From JACADW01 sp963747985 (GTDB taxonomy: Bacteria > Acidobacteriota > UBA6911), in NCBI GenBank assembly GCA_963747985.1, contig CAVVHG010000006.1:930001-994000 (forward strand): 64,000 nt of DNA. The letters run 5' to 3'. The translations under genes were made by a program, and so were the position numbers. Of this stretch, positions 34,299-43,364 are shown one piece after another. The first letter of the stretch is position 1. Each line of letters starts with the position of its first letter. A model generated the notes under the pieces. That model saw only the letters and a program-made list of their open reading frames with translations, had not been told where the DNA came from and ran no database searches.

Positions 34299-36368
34299 CT
34301 ACCGACCCGCAGTCAGTTCTGAAAGCGCCGCCTCGACTTTCGGTATGACTTCCCGGTGCTTCACCTTGTCGGCCCGCTTCAGAAATCCCTTGAAATAGCC
34401 GATTGCAGCCTGTGTGTCGCCGGCATTCTGAGCGATCAGGCCCAGGTTCATGTATGGTTCAGCCAGATTGGCGTCGGCCTGGAGTGCCAGTTCAAATTGT
34501 TCACGCGCCTGGTTCGGTTGCGAGAGCTGAATCTCGAGAATCCCGTATAGGTTGTGCGCCATGGCGTTTCGGGAATCCTGGGCGAGGACTGCCTTGAGTG
34601 CACGCTCTGCCTCGGCGAACTGTCCGAGGTGCAGGTAGGCAGTTGCCATGTTGTTCAAGTTGTCCACCTTGGCGGGATTCATCCTGGCTGCTGTTTCCAT
34701 ATACTCTATCGCCCGGCGCAGGTCACCGCGGCGAACGTAGATCTCACCAAGATCGGCATATGTCCCATCGCCGGCAGCATTGTTTTCGATCGCGAGCAGG
34801 CAGATCTTCTCCATCCTGTCGAACCGGCGCGCGTTTTCGTAGCAGGCCTGCAGCTCCTTGTATATGAGCGGATTCGTTGGATCGCCAGGCAGAGCCTTCT
34901 CCAGCATCCCGGCAGCTTCCAGCCAGCGGTCGTGATTCATAGAATTGCTTGCGCGTTCGAGCACACCGAGGACTGCGACCCGATCCTTCGGGTCGGGCCC
35001 CGACATGTCGATGTGAATGGCCTTCCGGCCCGAGCTTACATAGCCGAGCGCATCGAGCTCACGCCGCCTCTCTTCGTCAACCGGTTCGGGTTCGAGTTTC
35101 CCGAGGCTCTGCGGCGGTCCGGCGACTTCCCAAACTTTCTTCTGCAGGCGGTCGGCATCGGCCGGGTGCCCGGTGATAACGTTCTGCGCTTCCGCCGGAT
35201 CGTCCGAGAAACGGTACAGTTCGGGCTTTGGGGCAACAATGAGCTTCCATTCGTCGGTTCGCATCCCGCGCAGTTCCGACCACCCGTGGCTTGTTTTAGG
35301 GTAAAGAGTCTCCATGTAACAGTAATTGCTCATCGGTTCCCTGCCCTCCATCAAGCTGGACTTGAGGCTCACGCCCTGCGCCTTGTCGCCGGCAGAGAGA
35401 CCAAGCAGGTCGGCAATCGTGGGCTCCACGTCGATCGACCGGACCTGCTGAGGCACCACGCGGCCCGAGGGGATGCCCGGGCCCGCGATGATCATGGGAA
35501 TGTGCACGGTCGAGTCGTACAGGAAGACACCGTGCGTGTATTCGCCATGATCGCCGAGGCTCTCGCCGTGATCTGCCAGGAGTACGACCAGCGTGTGCTC
35601 GAGCAGGCCCGATTCTGAGAGCCACCCTGTCAGTCTGCCAACCTGGGCGTCGGTGTAAGCCACCTCTCCCGCGTAGAGGTTCTTCAGATGCTGAGACCGG
35701 TAGGGCTCGGGAGGATCGTACGGAAAGTGAGGGTCGTAGTAATGGACCCAGACGAAGAACTTCTTCTCGGGGAAGGACGTCTGATGCTTTTCAAGCCAGT
35801 CGAGGGCCCGTCGGGTCACGACCTCTCCCCTGACTTCGGCAACCACGCCGGGGAGCTTCTTGGAGGATACCTCCGCTTTCATCTCGTCGGCGTAAGTGCC
35901 GAAGCCCCGGTCCAGGCCGTAGTGGCGGTTCAGTACTGCGGATCCCACAAAGGCCGCGGTGTCGAAGCCGGCCTGTCCCAACACGCCGGCGATCGTCGGC
36001 ACGCCCTTTTGGAGAACGAACCCACCCATATCGCGCACGCCGTGGACCTGGGGATAAGTGCCGGTCAGGATCGACGCGTGCGAGGGTGTGGTCAGCGGAA
36101 CCTGAGCGATTGCCTTGGCGAACCGCATGCCGCGCGCCGCCAGGGCATCGATGGCCGGCGTCGATACGCTCTTGCTCCCATAGCAGGAAACGTAGTCGGC
36201 CCGAAGCGTATCAAGTGTGATGAGGAGGACGTTCATGTCCTGCTTCGGAGTGGCCGCCGCCGGCTTCTTTTCTGCCGCGGGCTCGGGCCTTCTCGAGCAG
36301 GCCGTGAAGATCAGGAGGATCGTCAGAAAGATGAATGCCGGGGAGACCCTGGAACGGTGGCAACACAT
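34299..36368 (-). CDS. Sulfatase-fold lipoprotein with C-terminal TPR domain
   Basis: Lipoprotein of 689 aa with lipobox FTAC (signal FIFLTILLIFTAC). The alkaline-phosphatase/sulfatase fold spans about 45-410: LLITLDTLRADYVSCYG (metal Asp), PLTTPSHASILTGTYP (active-site helix), HYYDPHFPYDPP, and ADHGESLGDHGEYTHG (metal Asp/His). The usual Cys/Ser-x-Pro-Ser-Arg nucleophile motif reads Thr-Thr-Pro-Ser-His, so formylglycine cannot form. The active nucleophile is probably threonine, as in some phospho- and phosphonate-transferases. About four TPR units follow to the end. ATG at 36368 is chosen because GAGGG lies 6 bases upstream. A second, broken copy lies next to it. Confidence 0.86.
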   Translation of the reverse strand: MCCHRSRVSPAFIFLTILLIFTACSRRPEPAAEKKPAAATPKQDMNVLLITLDTLRADYVSCYGSKSVSTPAIDALAARGMRFAKAIAQVPLTTPSHASILTGTYPQVHGVRDMGGFVLQKGVPTIAGVLGQAGFDTAAFVGSAVLNRHYGLDRGFGTYADEMKAEVSSKKLPGVVAEVRGEVVTRRALDWLEKHQTSFPEKKFFVWVHYYDPHFPYDPPEPYRSQHLKNLYAGEVAYTDAQVGRLTGWLSESGLLEHTLVVLLADHGESLGDHGEYTHGVFLYDSTVHIPMIIAGPGIPSGRVVPQQVRSIDVEPTIADLLGLSAGDKAQGVSLKSSLMEGREPMSNYCYMETLYPKTSHGWSELRGMRTDEWKLIVAPKPELYRFSDDPAEAQNVITGHPADADRLQKKVWEVAGPPQSLGKLEPEPVDEERRRELDALGYVSSGRKAIHIDMSGPDPKDRVAVLGVLERASNSMNHDRWLEAAGMLEKALPGDPTNPLIYKELQACYENARRFDRMEKICLLAIENNAAGDGTYADLGEIYVRRGDLRRAIEYMETAARMNPAKVDNLNNMATAYLHLGQFAEAERALKAVLAQDSRNAMAHNLYGILEIQLSQPNQAREQFELALQADANLAEPYMNLGLIAQNAGDTQAAIGYFKGFLKRADKVKHREVIPKVEAALSELTAGR

Positions 36369-36422
36369 TTCGGCCCTCGAATGACTCTTGAGCAACCCGG
36401 AAATGCTACCACGGAGCGCCAA

Positions 36423-36517
36423 AAACGGTGACAGGCTACTCAACCTCGAAATTAGCGTGTTGAACCATCGCAGGCTGATCCGCGGGATTTCGAGGCTGAG
36501 TAGCCCGTCACCGTTTT
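36423..36517. repeat. Long-arm inverted repeat with GACAGGC motif, copy 1
   Basis: Left arm ACGGTGACAGGCTACTCAAC then CTCGAAAT; right arm ATTTCGAGGCTGAGTAGCCC then GTCACCGTTTT; spacer about 30 bases. The arms are near-perfect complements. The same arm sequence recurs at 59848-59930 and a related one at 53305 and 54346. REP-like or MITE-like element; it lies between the intact and the broken sulfatase genes and touches the stop of the latter. Confidence 0.82.
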
Positions 36518-38574
36518 CATGGCTTTGCGCCGAGACTGGCCAGCGCAGCCTTCACCTTCGGGATGAAGTCGCGGTACTTGTCCGGATCGGCCTTGTTCAG
36601 GAAATTCCGGTAGTATGCGATGGCCTTGTTGACATCGCCGCTGCCCTGAGCAATCAGGCCCAGATTCAGATAGGGCTCAGCCAGACTCGGGTCGCACACG
36701 ATGGCCAGTTCGAATTGGCGGACTGCTTCGGCCTGTCTGCCCCTCCCGATCTCGAGATTGCCATAGAGATTGTGAGCCGTCCCCTCCCGGGGACTACGCG
36801 CCAGTATAGCCTGCAGCAGCCGTTCAGCTTCGGTCGATCGCCCCGCCTGGAGATAGGCTATCGCCAGGTTTTCCATGTTTTGAAGGTTTGAAGGATCCGT
36901 CTTCGCGATTCTTTCCATCAGGTCTATCGCGCGCGGGAGGTCGTGACGGCTGATATAGAGCTCAGCGAGCTTTGCCACGACGTCGCCGGTCTCAATGCCG
37001 TGCTCCATCGCAAGGATTCCCGCCCGCTCCATCTTCTGGAATTGTCCCAGGCTCTCGTAGCAGAATTGAAGGTGCTTGTAGACCAGCGGATTCGAAGGAT
37101 CCTGAGCTATCGCCTTCTCGAGCAGAATCGACGCATCCCGCCAGCGGGCTTGATTCATCTCCGCACCGGCACGCTCGAGGGAGGTGAGTACTGCAACTCG
37201 GTCCTTCGGATCCGGCCCGGACATGTCGACACGGATGATGCTTCTGGCCGGAGCCGACATAGCCGAGCGCATCCAGCTCGCGTCTCCGTTCATCATCGAC
37301 GGGCTGGGGCACCAGCGGTTCGAGACTCCTGGGAGGACCGGCGATTTCCCAGACCTTCTTCTGGAGACGGTCCGCGTCCGACGGGAACTTGTCTACCACG
37401 TTATGGCTCTTCCCCGCTGTCGTCGGGGAACCTGTATAACTCGGGCTTCGGCGCGACAACGAGCTTCCACTGATCTGTTCTCATGGCGCGCAACTCGCAC
37501 CAGCCCATCTGGCTCTTGGGATAGAGGGTCTCCATATAGCAATAATTGCTTCTGATTGCCTTCCCCTCCGAAGGGCGGGAACCAGGCTTACACCTTGCGC
37601 CTTCCCCCCGGCTGGGAGACCCAGGAAATCCGTGACGGTTGGCAACACATCGATCGAGCGCACCTGCTGAGGCACCTCGCGCCCGCCAGGGATGCCGGGC
37701 CGGCGAAGATCAGGGGAATACGCATGGTCGAGTCATAGAGGAACACGCCGTGAGTGTATTCACCGTGTTCGCCGAGACTTTCGCCGTGATCGGACATCAA
37801 CACAACCAGAGTCTGAGGAATCAAGCGAGCGTTCGGCAAGCGACTTGAAGTAACTTTCCCACCTGCTCATCCACGTAGGCAACTTCACCGCCATACAGAT
37901 CCTTCTTGTATCGCGAACGGTAAGGTTCCGGCGGATCATAAGGAAAGTGCGGATCGTAAAAATGCACCCAGAGGAAGAAAGGCTTTCCGCGCTCTGCTCT
38001 GCCCAGCCACTCGAGGCCCGCCGCGCCACGATCTCGCCGCGGATCTCGGCAACGCCCCGGGCGATTTCTTCAGCGAGAATTCATCCTCCATCGAGTCGTC
38101 ATATACCGTGAACCCGCGGTCCATGCCGTAGTATCGGCTCAATACGGCAGCCCCCACGAACCCTGCCGTACTCCAGCCTGCCCCGCCGAGAATCGTTGCG
38201 AGCGTGGGGACGTTCCGGTCAAGGACGAACCCTCCCATGTCCCGGACCTTATGAATCTGCGGATAGGTGCCGGTAAGGATCGAAGCATGCGACGGTTCTG
38301 TCAGGGGGACCTGGGCGAAGGCTTGCGCGCACCGCACACCGCGTGCGGCAAGGGCATCGATGTTGGGAGTGGAGATCGACTTGCGTCCGTAGCAGGAAAG
38401 GTAGTCCGCTCGGAGAGTGTCGATCGTAATGAGGAGAACGTTGAAGTTCTTTCCGGCGACAGCCGGCTGAGACGTTCCCTCCGGACCCGGTTGTCGGCTG
38501 CTGGAGCATGCACCGAGCAGGACCAGGCAAATCAAGGTTACCGGCATGGTATAGATCCTGCTTCTGCGACTCAT
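36517..38574 (-). pseudogene. Broken second copy of the sulfatase-TPR lipoprotein
   Basis: Homologous along its full length to the intact gene at 34299. It starts at 38574 with signal and lipobox LVLLGAC. LLITIDTLRADYLSCYG, LTEPSHASILTGTYP, HFYDPHFPYDPPEPYR, MSDHGESLGEHGEYTHG, a KKVWEIAGPPRSL piece and a TPR tail (36517-37296) are all present, but in different frames. Frame changes are needed near 38057, 38015, about 37840, about 37690, about 37580, about 37410 and about 37255, at least four of them explained by one missing base. No single long product is possible. Either a decayed duplicate or a stretch of poor sequence; decay is favoured because the neighbouring sulfatase is clean. Confidence 0.85.
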
Positions 38575-38666
38575 GGCATGGGAATCGTCAGTCGTGACCA
38601 GACCGGAGGTCAAGAGAAAATATCGGGCGAGAATGGGCTTCGGGGCGGTGGGAGCATACAACAAGA

Positions 38667-38698
38667 GTGGCTCCGGGGCCCAGGGCCCCGGAGCCACC
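38667..38698 (-). terminator. Rho-independent-type terminator of the first TonB receptor gene
   Basis: Perfect 15-bp inverted repeat GTGGCTCCGGGGCCC / GGGCCCCGGAGCCAC with a one- or two-base loop. On the minus strand it is followed by TCTTGTTGT. It stands about 35 bases after the receptor stop. The second receptor gene has the same arrangement at 43302. Confidence 0.8.
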
Positions 38699-38730
38699 AT
38701 TGAATTTCCCGTGACTCTTCCGAGTTCGGA

Positions 38731-41700
38731 CTAGAACGATATGCGCAGACCCAGCTGGATGTGGCGCGGCCCGCCGGACTTCCCGAAGATATAGCCGAAG
38801 TCCGCGGCATTGCTCACAGAAGTGCTGGGATCCGCGATTTGGACATGGTTGAATACGTTGATCGCATCCATGCGGATTTCGAAATAGGCACCTTCGGTAA
38901 TCTTGATCGGGGTGCGCTTGATCAACGAGAAATCGTGGCTCGATTTGCCGGAACCCCCTCAGATCAGGCTGCCACCGCGACGCGTTGCCCATGTGAAGCG
39001 GCATACCCCCCGGGGTGCTCGGCAGGTCTGCGAATGCCGCGGTATTGAGGTACGGGCCAACACCAACGTCGACAATTACATCCGTCGGTTTGGTCAGTGT
39101 CTGCTGATCCCGGGGCAGTAGCACGTCCGGACGAAAACCTACGATTGTAGAGTGGAGGGCCGTAACCATACGTCCCAGTGTTAATTCTGAGCGGATAACC
39201 CGACTGGTAGCTCTGGATCGCGCTCATCGTCCAGCCGCCGAGGATATAATTCAGCGGACCGCTCTTAAGCCAGCGACCCTGGGAACCAAACGGCAGATCG
39301 TAGATCCAGGTGAGTTTCAAGTGCTGCGGGAAGTTATACTGGGTTACGGAGTAGTCTGATTTGCGGTTGTACCAGTCCTGCGTGTACTCATAGTAGTTGC
39401 CCGGTCCTGCCGTGTCGGTGGTCGCCAGGGCTTTTGAGAATGTATAGGCGGCAAGGAAGCTCAGCCCATAGGTGCTGCGCTTGGTCACCGTCAGCTGTAA
39501 CCCGTTGTAGGTTGAGAACCCACCGTTGGTCCGGTGTGAAGTAACGCCGTAGTACTGCGGGAAAGGCCTCAGGGCCTGCGAAACAGTACCCTCGAAGCTC
39601 GGGTAGGGCTTGTACTCCGGATGATCACTTACGTCATCCAGGAGCGTGTCGCCCAGGGAAAGGTACTGTGTGGGCACCTGGTTGAGCCCCGGTTGCCACC
39701 CTACGATGTACTGTGGCTCGTTCAGGCGTGTGCCCCGGTTCCCGATGTAGTTGGCTTCGACCTTCACCTGCCACGGGAGCTCATACTGGATACCAAAGTT
39801 CCAGTTCTGAACCATCGGGTACTTGGTGAGGTTGGGTTCGTACCAGGAAATGGTCTCGCCATTCATCAGCGCCGGATTCGAGTCGGGCAGCTGTCCGGTG
39901 TACGCCGGAAACGGGTTGTCCCAGTTATAGCTCGCGTCCTCGGTAAACCGGCTGTTGCTGTTGGCCGGAATTGCATTATTCCCGTTGAAGCCATACCCAT
40001 AGTAGTAGTTCCAACCGTCCTGAAGCGGCGGGGCGAAGTTAATGCCATAGCCGCCGCGGATAACCGTCTTGTTGCTCGCGCCCGGGGTCCAGGCGAATCC
40101 CACGCGCGGCGCAATCTGCTTGTAGTAAGGATCGGCGAATCTCCCCTTGCCGTTGCAGGTCTGGCAGGTCCCTAGCATGGTCATGGCTCCAGGATAGCCA
40201 TCGGCTCCTGGATTGGGCATTGTCGGATCCAGGCCAGATTGGCGCTGGCGCACTTCGGTAAGCGCCGTCGGGATGTCCCAGCGCAGGCCGATGTTGAGCG
40301 TCAGGTTGCGGCGTGCCTTCCAGTCGTCCTGTACATAGAAGCCGGTCACCCTGGAGCGAACCCCATCATTCACTAGCGGAATACCGTTGCCGGCGGACCG
40401 CGCCTCGCCGAGGAGGAAGGCGGCGTACGTGAATCCGGTGCTCGTCCGGTATCCGGGCAGAGCAACGTCCTCATTGCTGAACGAGTAGCTTCCGGTATCC
40501 TGGAAGCTCTGGTTGTTAGTGTAGTACCGCCGATGCTCGAAGCCGAAGCGGATGCTGTGGTTACTTCGAATCCAGGTCAGGTCGTCGCTTATGATGTTGC
40601 TTCCGTTGACGCCCCCGTTGGCCCCGCCAAGACCCCCATAGCTCCCATACAACCCATTCCCGAGGGCATAAGTACCGTAGCCCCTCCAGCTGATTTGAGG
40701 GAAGGCGTGAGAGCCGACGTTCGTCGAGGCCCAGCAACGTAGCCCAATCCTCACCTGTCACGGCGGAATAGGACTGGTTGTTGTTCACGAAACGGTTGTA
40801 TCCGTATGCGAAGTGGTTTATCACCGTTGGGCTGATCGTCCAGTCCTCGGCAAACCGGATAATCGTGCCCGGCGTGTCCTGCAGCCTGGTCCCGGCCATG
40901 GGAGCCTGGGGGGGAGGCCCCGGTATGTGAGGACCATTGTATGCCCACCGGCTCCGACCGTTGTTCACATAGGTCCCGGACATCTTGTGCTTATTGGTCA
41001 AGACCTGATCGACCTTAATGCTGTAGTTGTCGATGTTCAGATTCGGACAACAGCCGCTGATCCAGGGCTGGTTCCGCCTGAAGGTGTTGCCCGGCGGAGC
41101 CGGGAAGTCGTAGTTCTGGAGGATCGTCTGGGTGACCCTGCTGAACCGCGAGGTAGGTATGATATTGCCCTCGAAGGGATCCCGGATCCAGGTGCCGTCT
41201 GCCAGTTGCCGCGACGTTGCCGGATCGTAGATCTGCCCGTAAATGATGGGACGGCCCAGCGCATCCGTCCCGACCACAGAACCGGAATTCGCGTCCTGGG
41301 TGAACGCCGGATCCAGCAACTGGGAAAAGTCGCCGTTCTTGAAGGACTGGATCGGCAGCGTTCCGTTGGTGGCCTGGAGATTATTACTGGCCTGCCGTTC
41401 ATACTCGGCGGAAAAGAAGAAGAAGGTGTGATCCTTCCAGATAGGCCCGCCGACCGTGAAGCCGCCGTTGTTTTCCTTGGAGCCGGTCTTGTCGACATTC
41501 CGAGCGTTGTTTCCCCAGGAGTTGGCATTGAGGAACGGTTCGTTATGGAACCAGAAAGCGCTTCCATGGAACGCATTCGTCCCCGACTTCATGCCGAAGT
41601 TGGTCAGGGCGGTCTGCGTGTTGCCGTATTGGGAAGAAAGGGCGCCCGTCTGCAACTTGAACTCGCTTACCGAATCAATGGTCGGGGTGAACTCGGATGT

Positions 41701-42309
41701 GTTTCCGCCGTTGATGTCCATGCGGCCGACCGAGATCCCGTCGATCAGGATCTCGTGGCTATAGGACTGGCCGCCGTTGATGGAACCCGCGAAGCCGCCG
41801 CCCTCGGTGCCCGGCATGCTGTTGAAGATGAACGTCTGCAGCTGCCGTGTCCCGTCATCCATTATGATCGGCCACGTGTGAACTTCCTTTTCGTTTGTAC
41901 CTATGCCGATTTCAGGCGTGGAACTCTCCAGCAGCGGTGTTTCCGCCATGACTGTGACCTGGTCGGACACCTGTCCGACTTCGAGGTTGAAATCCACTGT
42001 GACGGTCTGACCCACCATCACCTGGATGTTGTCGGCAACCGCCGTCTTGAAGCCGGCCAGTGCCGCCGTGAGCCTGTAAGTGCCGGGCGGAATGTACGGG
42101 GCGCGGTATGCGCCGGCCTCCGTCGATACGCTCCGAGTGACAACACTTGTGGCCTTGTCGGTAATGATGATTTCCGCCCCGGGAACAACCGCTCCGCTGG
42201 GATCCTTGACGATTCCGGTGATCGTGCCGCGTCCGCTCTGAGCGAGCGCTGGCAGCCCGATGACCAGAGTCAGGATGACCAAAATGAAAGCTCGGGTGAG
42301 TTTCGTCAT
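38731..42309 (-). pseudogene. TonB-dependent receptor (Oar-like), copy 1, interrupted by three frameshifts
   Basis: Closely similar to the intact receptor at 43365. It starts MTKLTRAFILVILTLVIGLP, then a carboxypeptidase-regulatory-like domain (GTITGIVKDPSGAVVPGAE), plug and outer-membrane barrel, ending IQLGLRISF with the terminal Phe. Comparison with the paralogue places one extra base at about 40725 (LLGL then TNVGSHAF), one at about 39143 (LYN then GFRPDVLL), and one at about 38950 (LRGF then the DFSLIKRTPI segment). All three are single-base insertions. The start has AAGG within the end of the IclR gene, one base after its stop, so the two were translationally coupled. Either recently inactivated or affected by sequencing errors. 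Confidence 0.85.
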
Positions 42310-42310
42310 A

Positions 42311-43156
42311 TCAACCTTCCTTTGAAAGATAAACAGGTTGCCTGGTATCCTCGATCAGCGTGAACTCCCCGTGATGTGGATGGACGTAGCCCGTCTCGCC
42401 GAGCTTCTCCGAAAGCCGGTGACAGGCGTTTACGAGATATGAGGCTATGTCTTCCGCGAAGGCGGGGGAGAAGCGCACCTTCGGCACTCCGACCGAAATG
42501 CTTCCGCATACGCGGACTCGAGAGTCGAAAACGGGGGCCGCCAGGAAAGCCGCCCCGACTACTGTCTCTTCATCGTTGGTCGCATACCCTCGCTCTCTGA
42601 CTTCAGCCCAGTCCATTTCCACCATGGATGGATCCGTCCTGGTGCGCTCCGTCAGTGCGGGGAACTTCGCCACATGCAAGACCGCCATGCGGCTATCTTC
42701 AGGCAGAAAAGCAGCCATCGCTTTGCCCGCCGCTGTGGCGTGGAAATAGACCTCTGCCAGACGCGAACCTCCACCCAGCCTGAGGTCCAGGGGCGCCTCG
42801 ACAACTTCAACGAAGATTCCCTTCCCTCCTCGAAGCTCGGCGAGATACGCGTTCTCGTCAAACCTATCGACGAGTTCCTCGAGGTACGGCCGGCCCATCT
42901 TCACAAGCCCGATGCGGGATACAAAGTTGCTCGCCAATATCAAGAACTGCAGGCCGAGGCGGTACTTCTCCCTGCAGGCGTCTTGCTCGACGTAACTGTG
43001 TCGTTTCAGGCTCTGCAGAATTCGGTGGAGGGAACTCTTAACATAGCCCGTCCTCGAGGCCAGGTCTTGAAGACTGAGGCCATCGGGTTCATCCCGCAGG
43101 GCTTCGGCTACGTGAACGATCTTGCCCACCAACGCGATGTAGTGGTCACGCGACAC
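42311..43156 (-). CDS. IclR-family transcriptional regulator
   Basis: DNA-binding regulator of 281 aa. The N-terminal winged helix-turn-helix is seen in LSLQDLASRTGYVKSSLHRI then LQSL (about 28-50). The effector-binding domain spans about 85-255, with YFHATAAGKAMAAFLPED, the conserved RGYATNDEETVVG and AAPVFDSRVRVCGSISVGVP. Its stop lies one base before the ATG of the TonB receptor, so it probably controls that receptor. A shortened copy lies in the same position before the second receptor. The effector is unknown; IclR proteins often sense aromatic or sugar-acid metabolites. Confidence 0.92.
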   Translation of the reverse strand: MSRDHYIALVGKIVHVAEALRDEPDGLSLQDLASRTGYVKSSLHRILQSLKRHSYVEQDACREKYRLGLQFLILASNFVSRIGLVKMGRPYLEELVDRFDENAYLAELRGGKGIFVEVVEAPLDLRLGGGSRLAEVYFHATAAGKAMAAFLPEDSRMAVLHVAKFPALTERTRTDPSMVEMDWAEVRERGYATNDEETVVGAAFLAAPVFDSRVRVCGSISVGVPKVRFSPAFAEDIASYLVNACHRLSEKLGETGYVHPHHGEFTLIEDTRQPVYLSKEG

Positions 43157-43301
43157 GTTCTGCCTCTCAGAAATCTCTGGGGGAAGATTTGACGTGAGGC
43201 TACGACTTCTTCCAGTCCTGCGTCAAGTGAAAAACGCAATCTGCGGGGCAGCTTCAGTCACTGGAGGGACGCTGGCGGGAGCAAGTGCGCGCACAAAAAA
43301 A

Positions 43302-43332
43302 GTGGCCCCGGGGCCAGTGCCCCGGGGCCACG
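43302..43332 (-). terminator. Rho-independent terminator of the second TonB receptor gene
   Basis: GTGGCCCCGGGGC, a four-base loop CAGT (sense as given on the plus strand), and GCCCCGGGGCCAC form a perfect 13-bp stem. On the minus strand it is followed by seven T (complement of 43295-43301). It ends transcription from the receptor gene whose stop is at 43365, before the IclR gene. Confidence 0.9.
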
Positions 43333-43364
43333 GTTGAATTTCCCGTAACTCTTCCGAGCTCGGA

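Noticed and set aside
34198..34348. C-terminal 70 residues of the DUF4832 frame as a real extension
   Set aside because: They translate a hairpin repeat, and the alternative frame gives the expected family ending 209 bases earlier.
40813..42363. Open frame of about 516 codons on the plus strand
   Set aside because: Antisense to the TonB receptor copy 1; the parallel antisense frames over receptor 2 show it follows from conserved sense codons.
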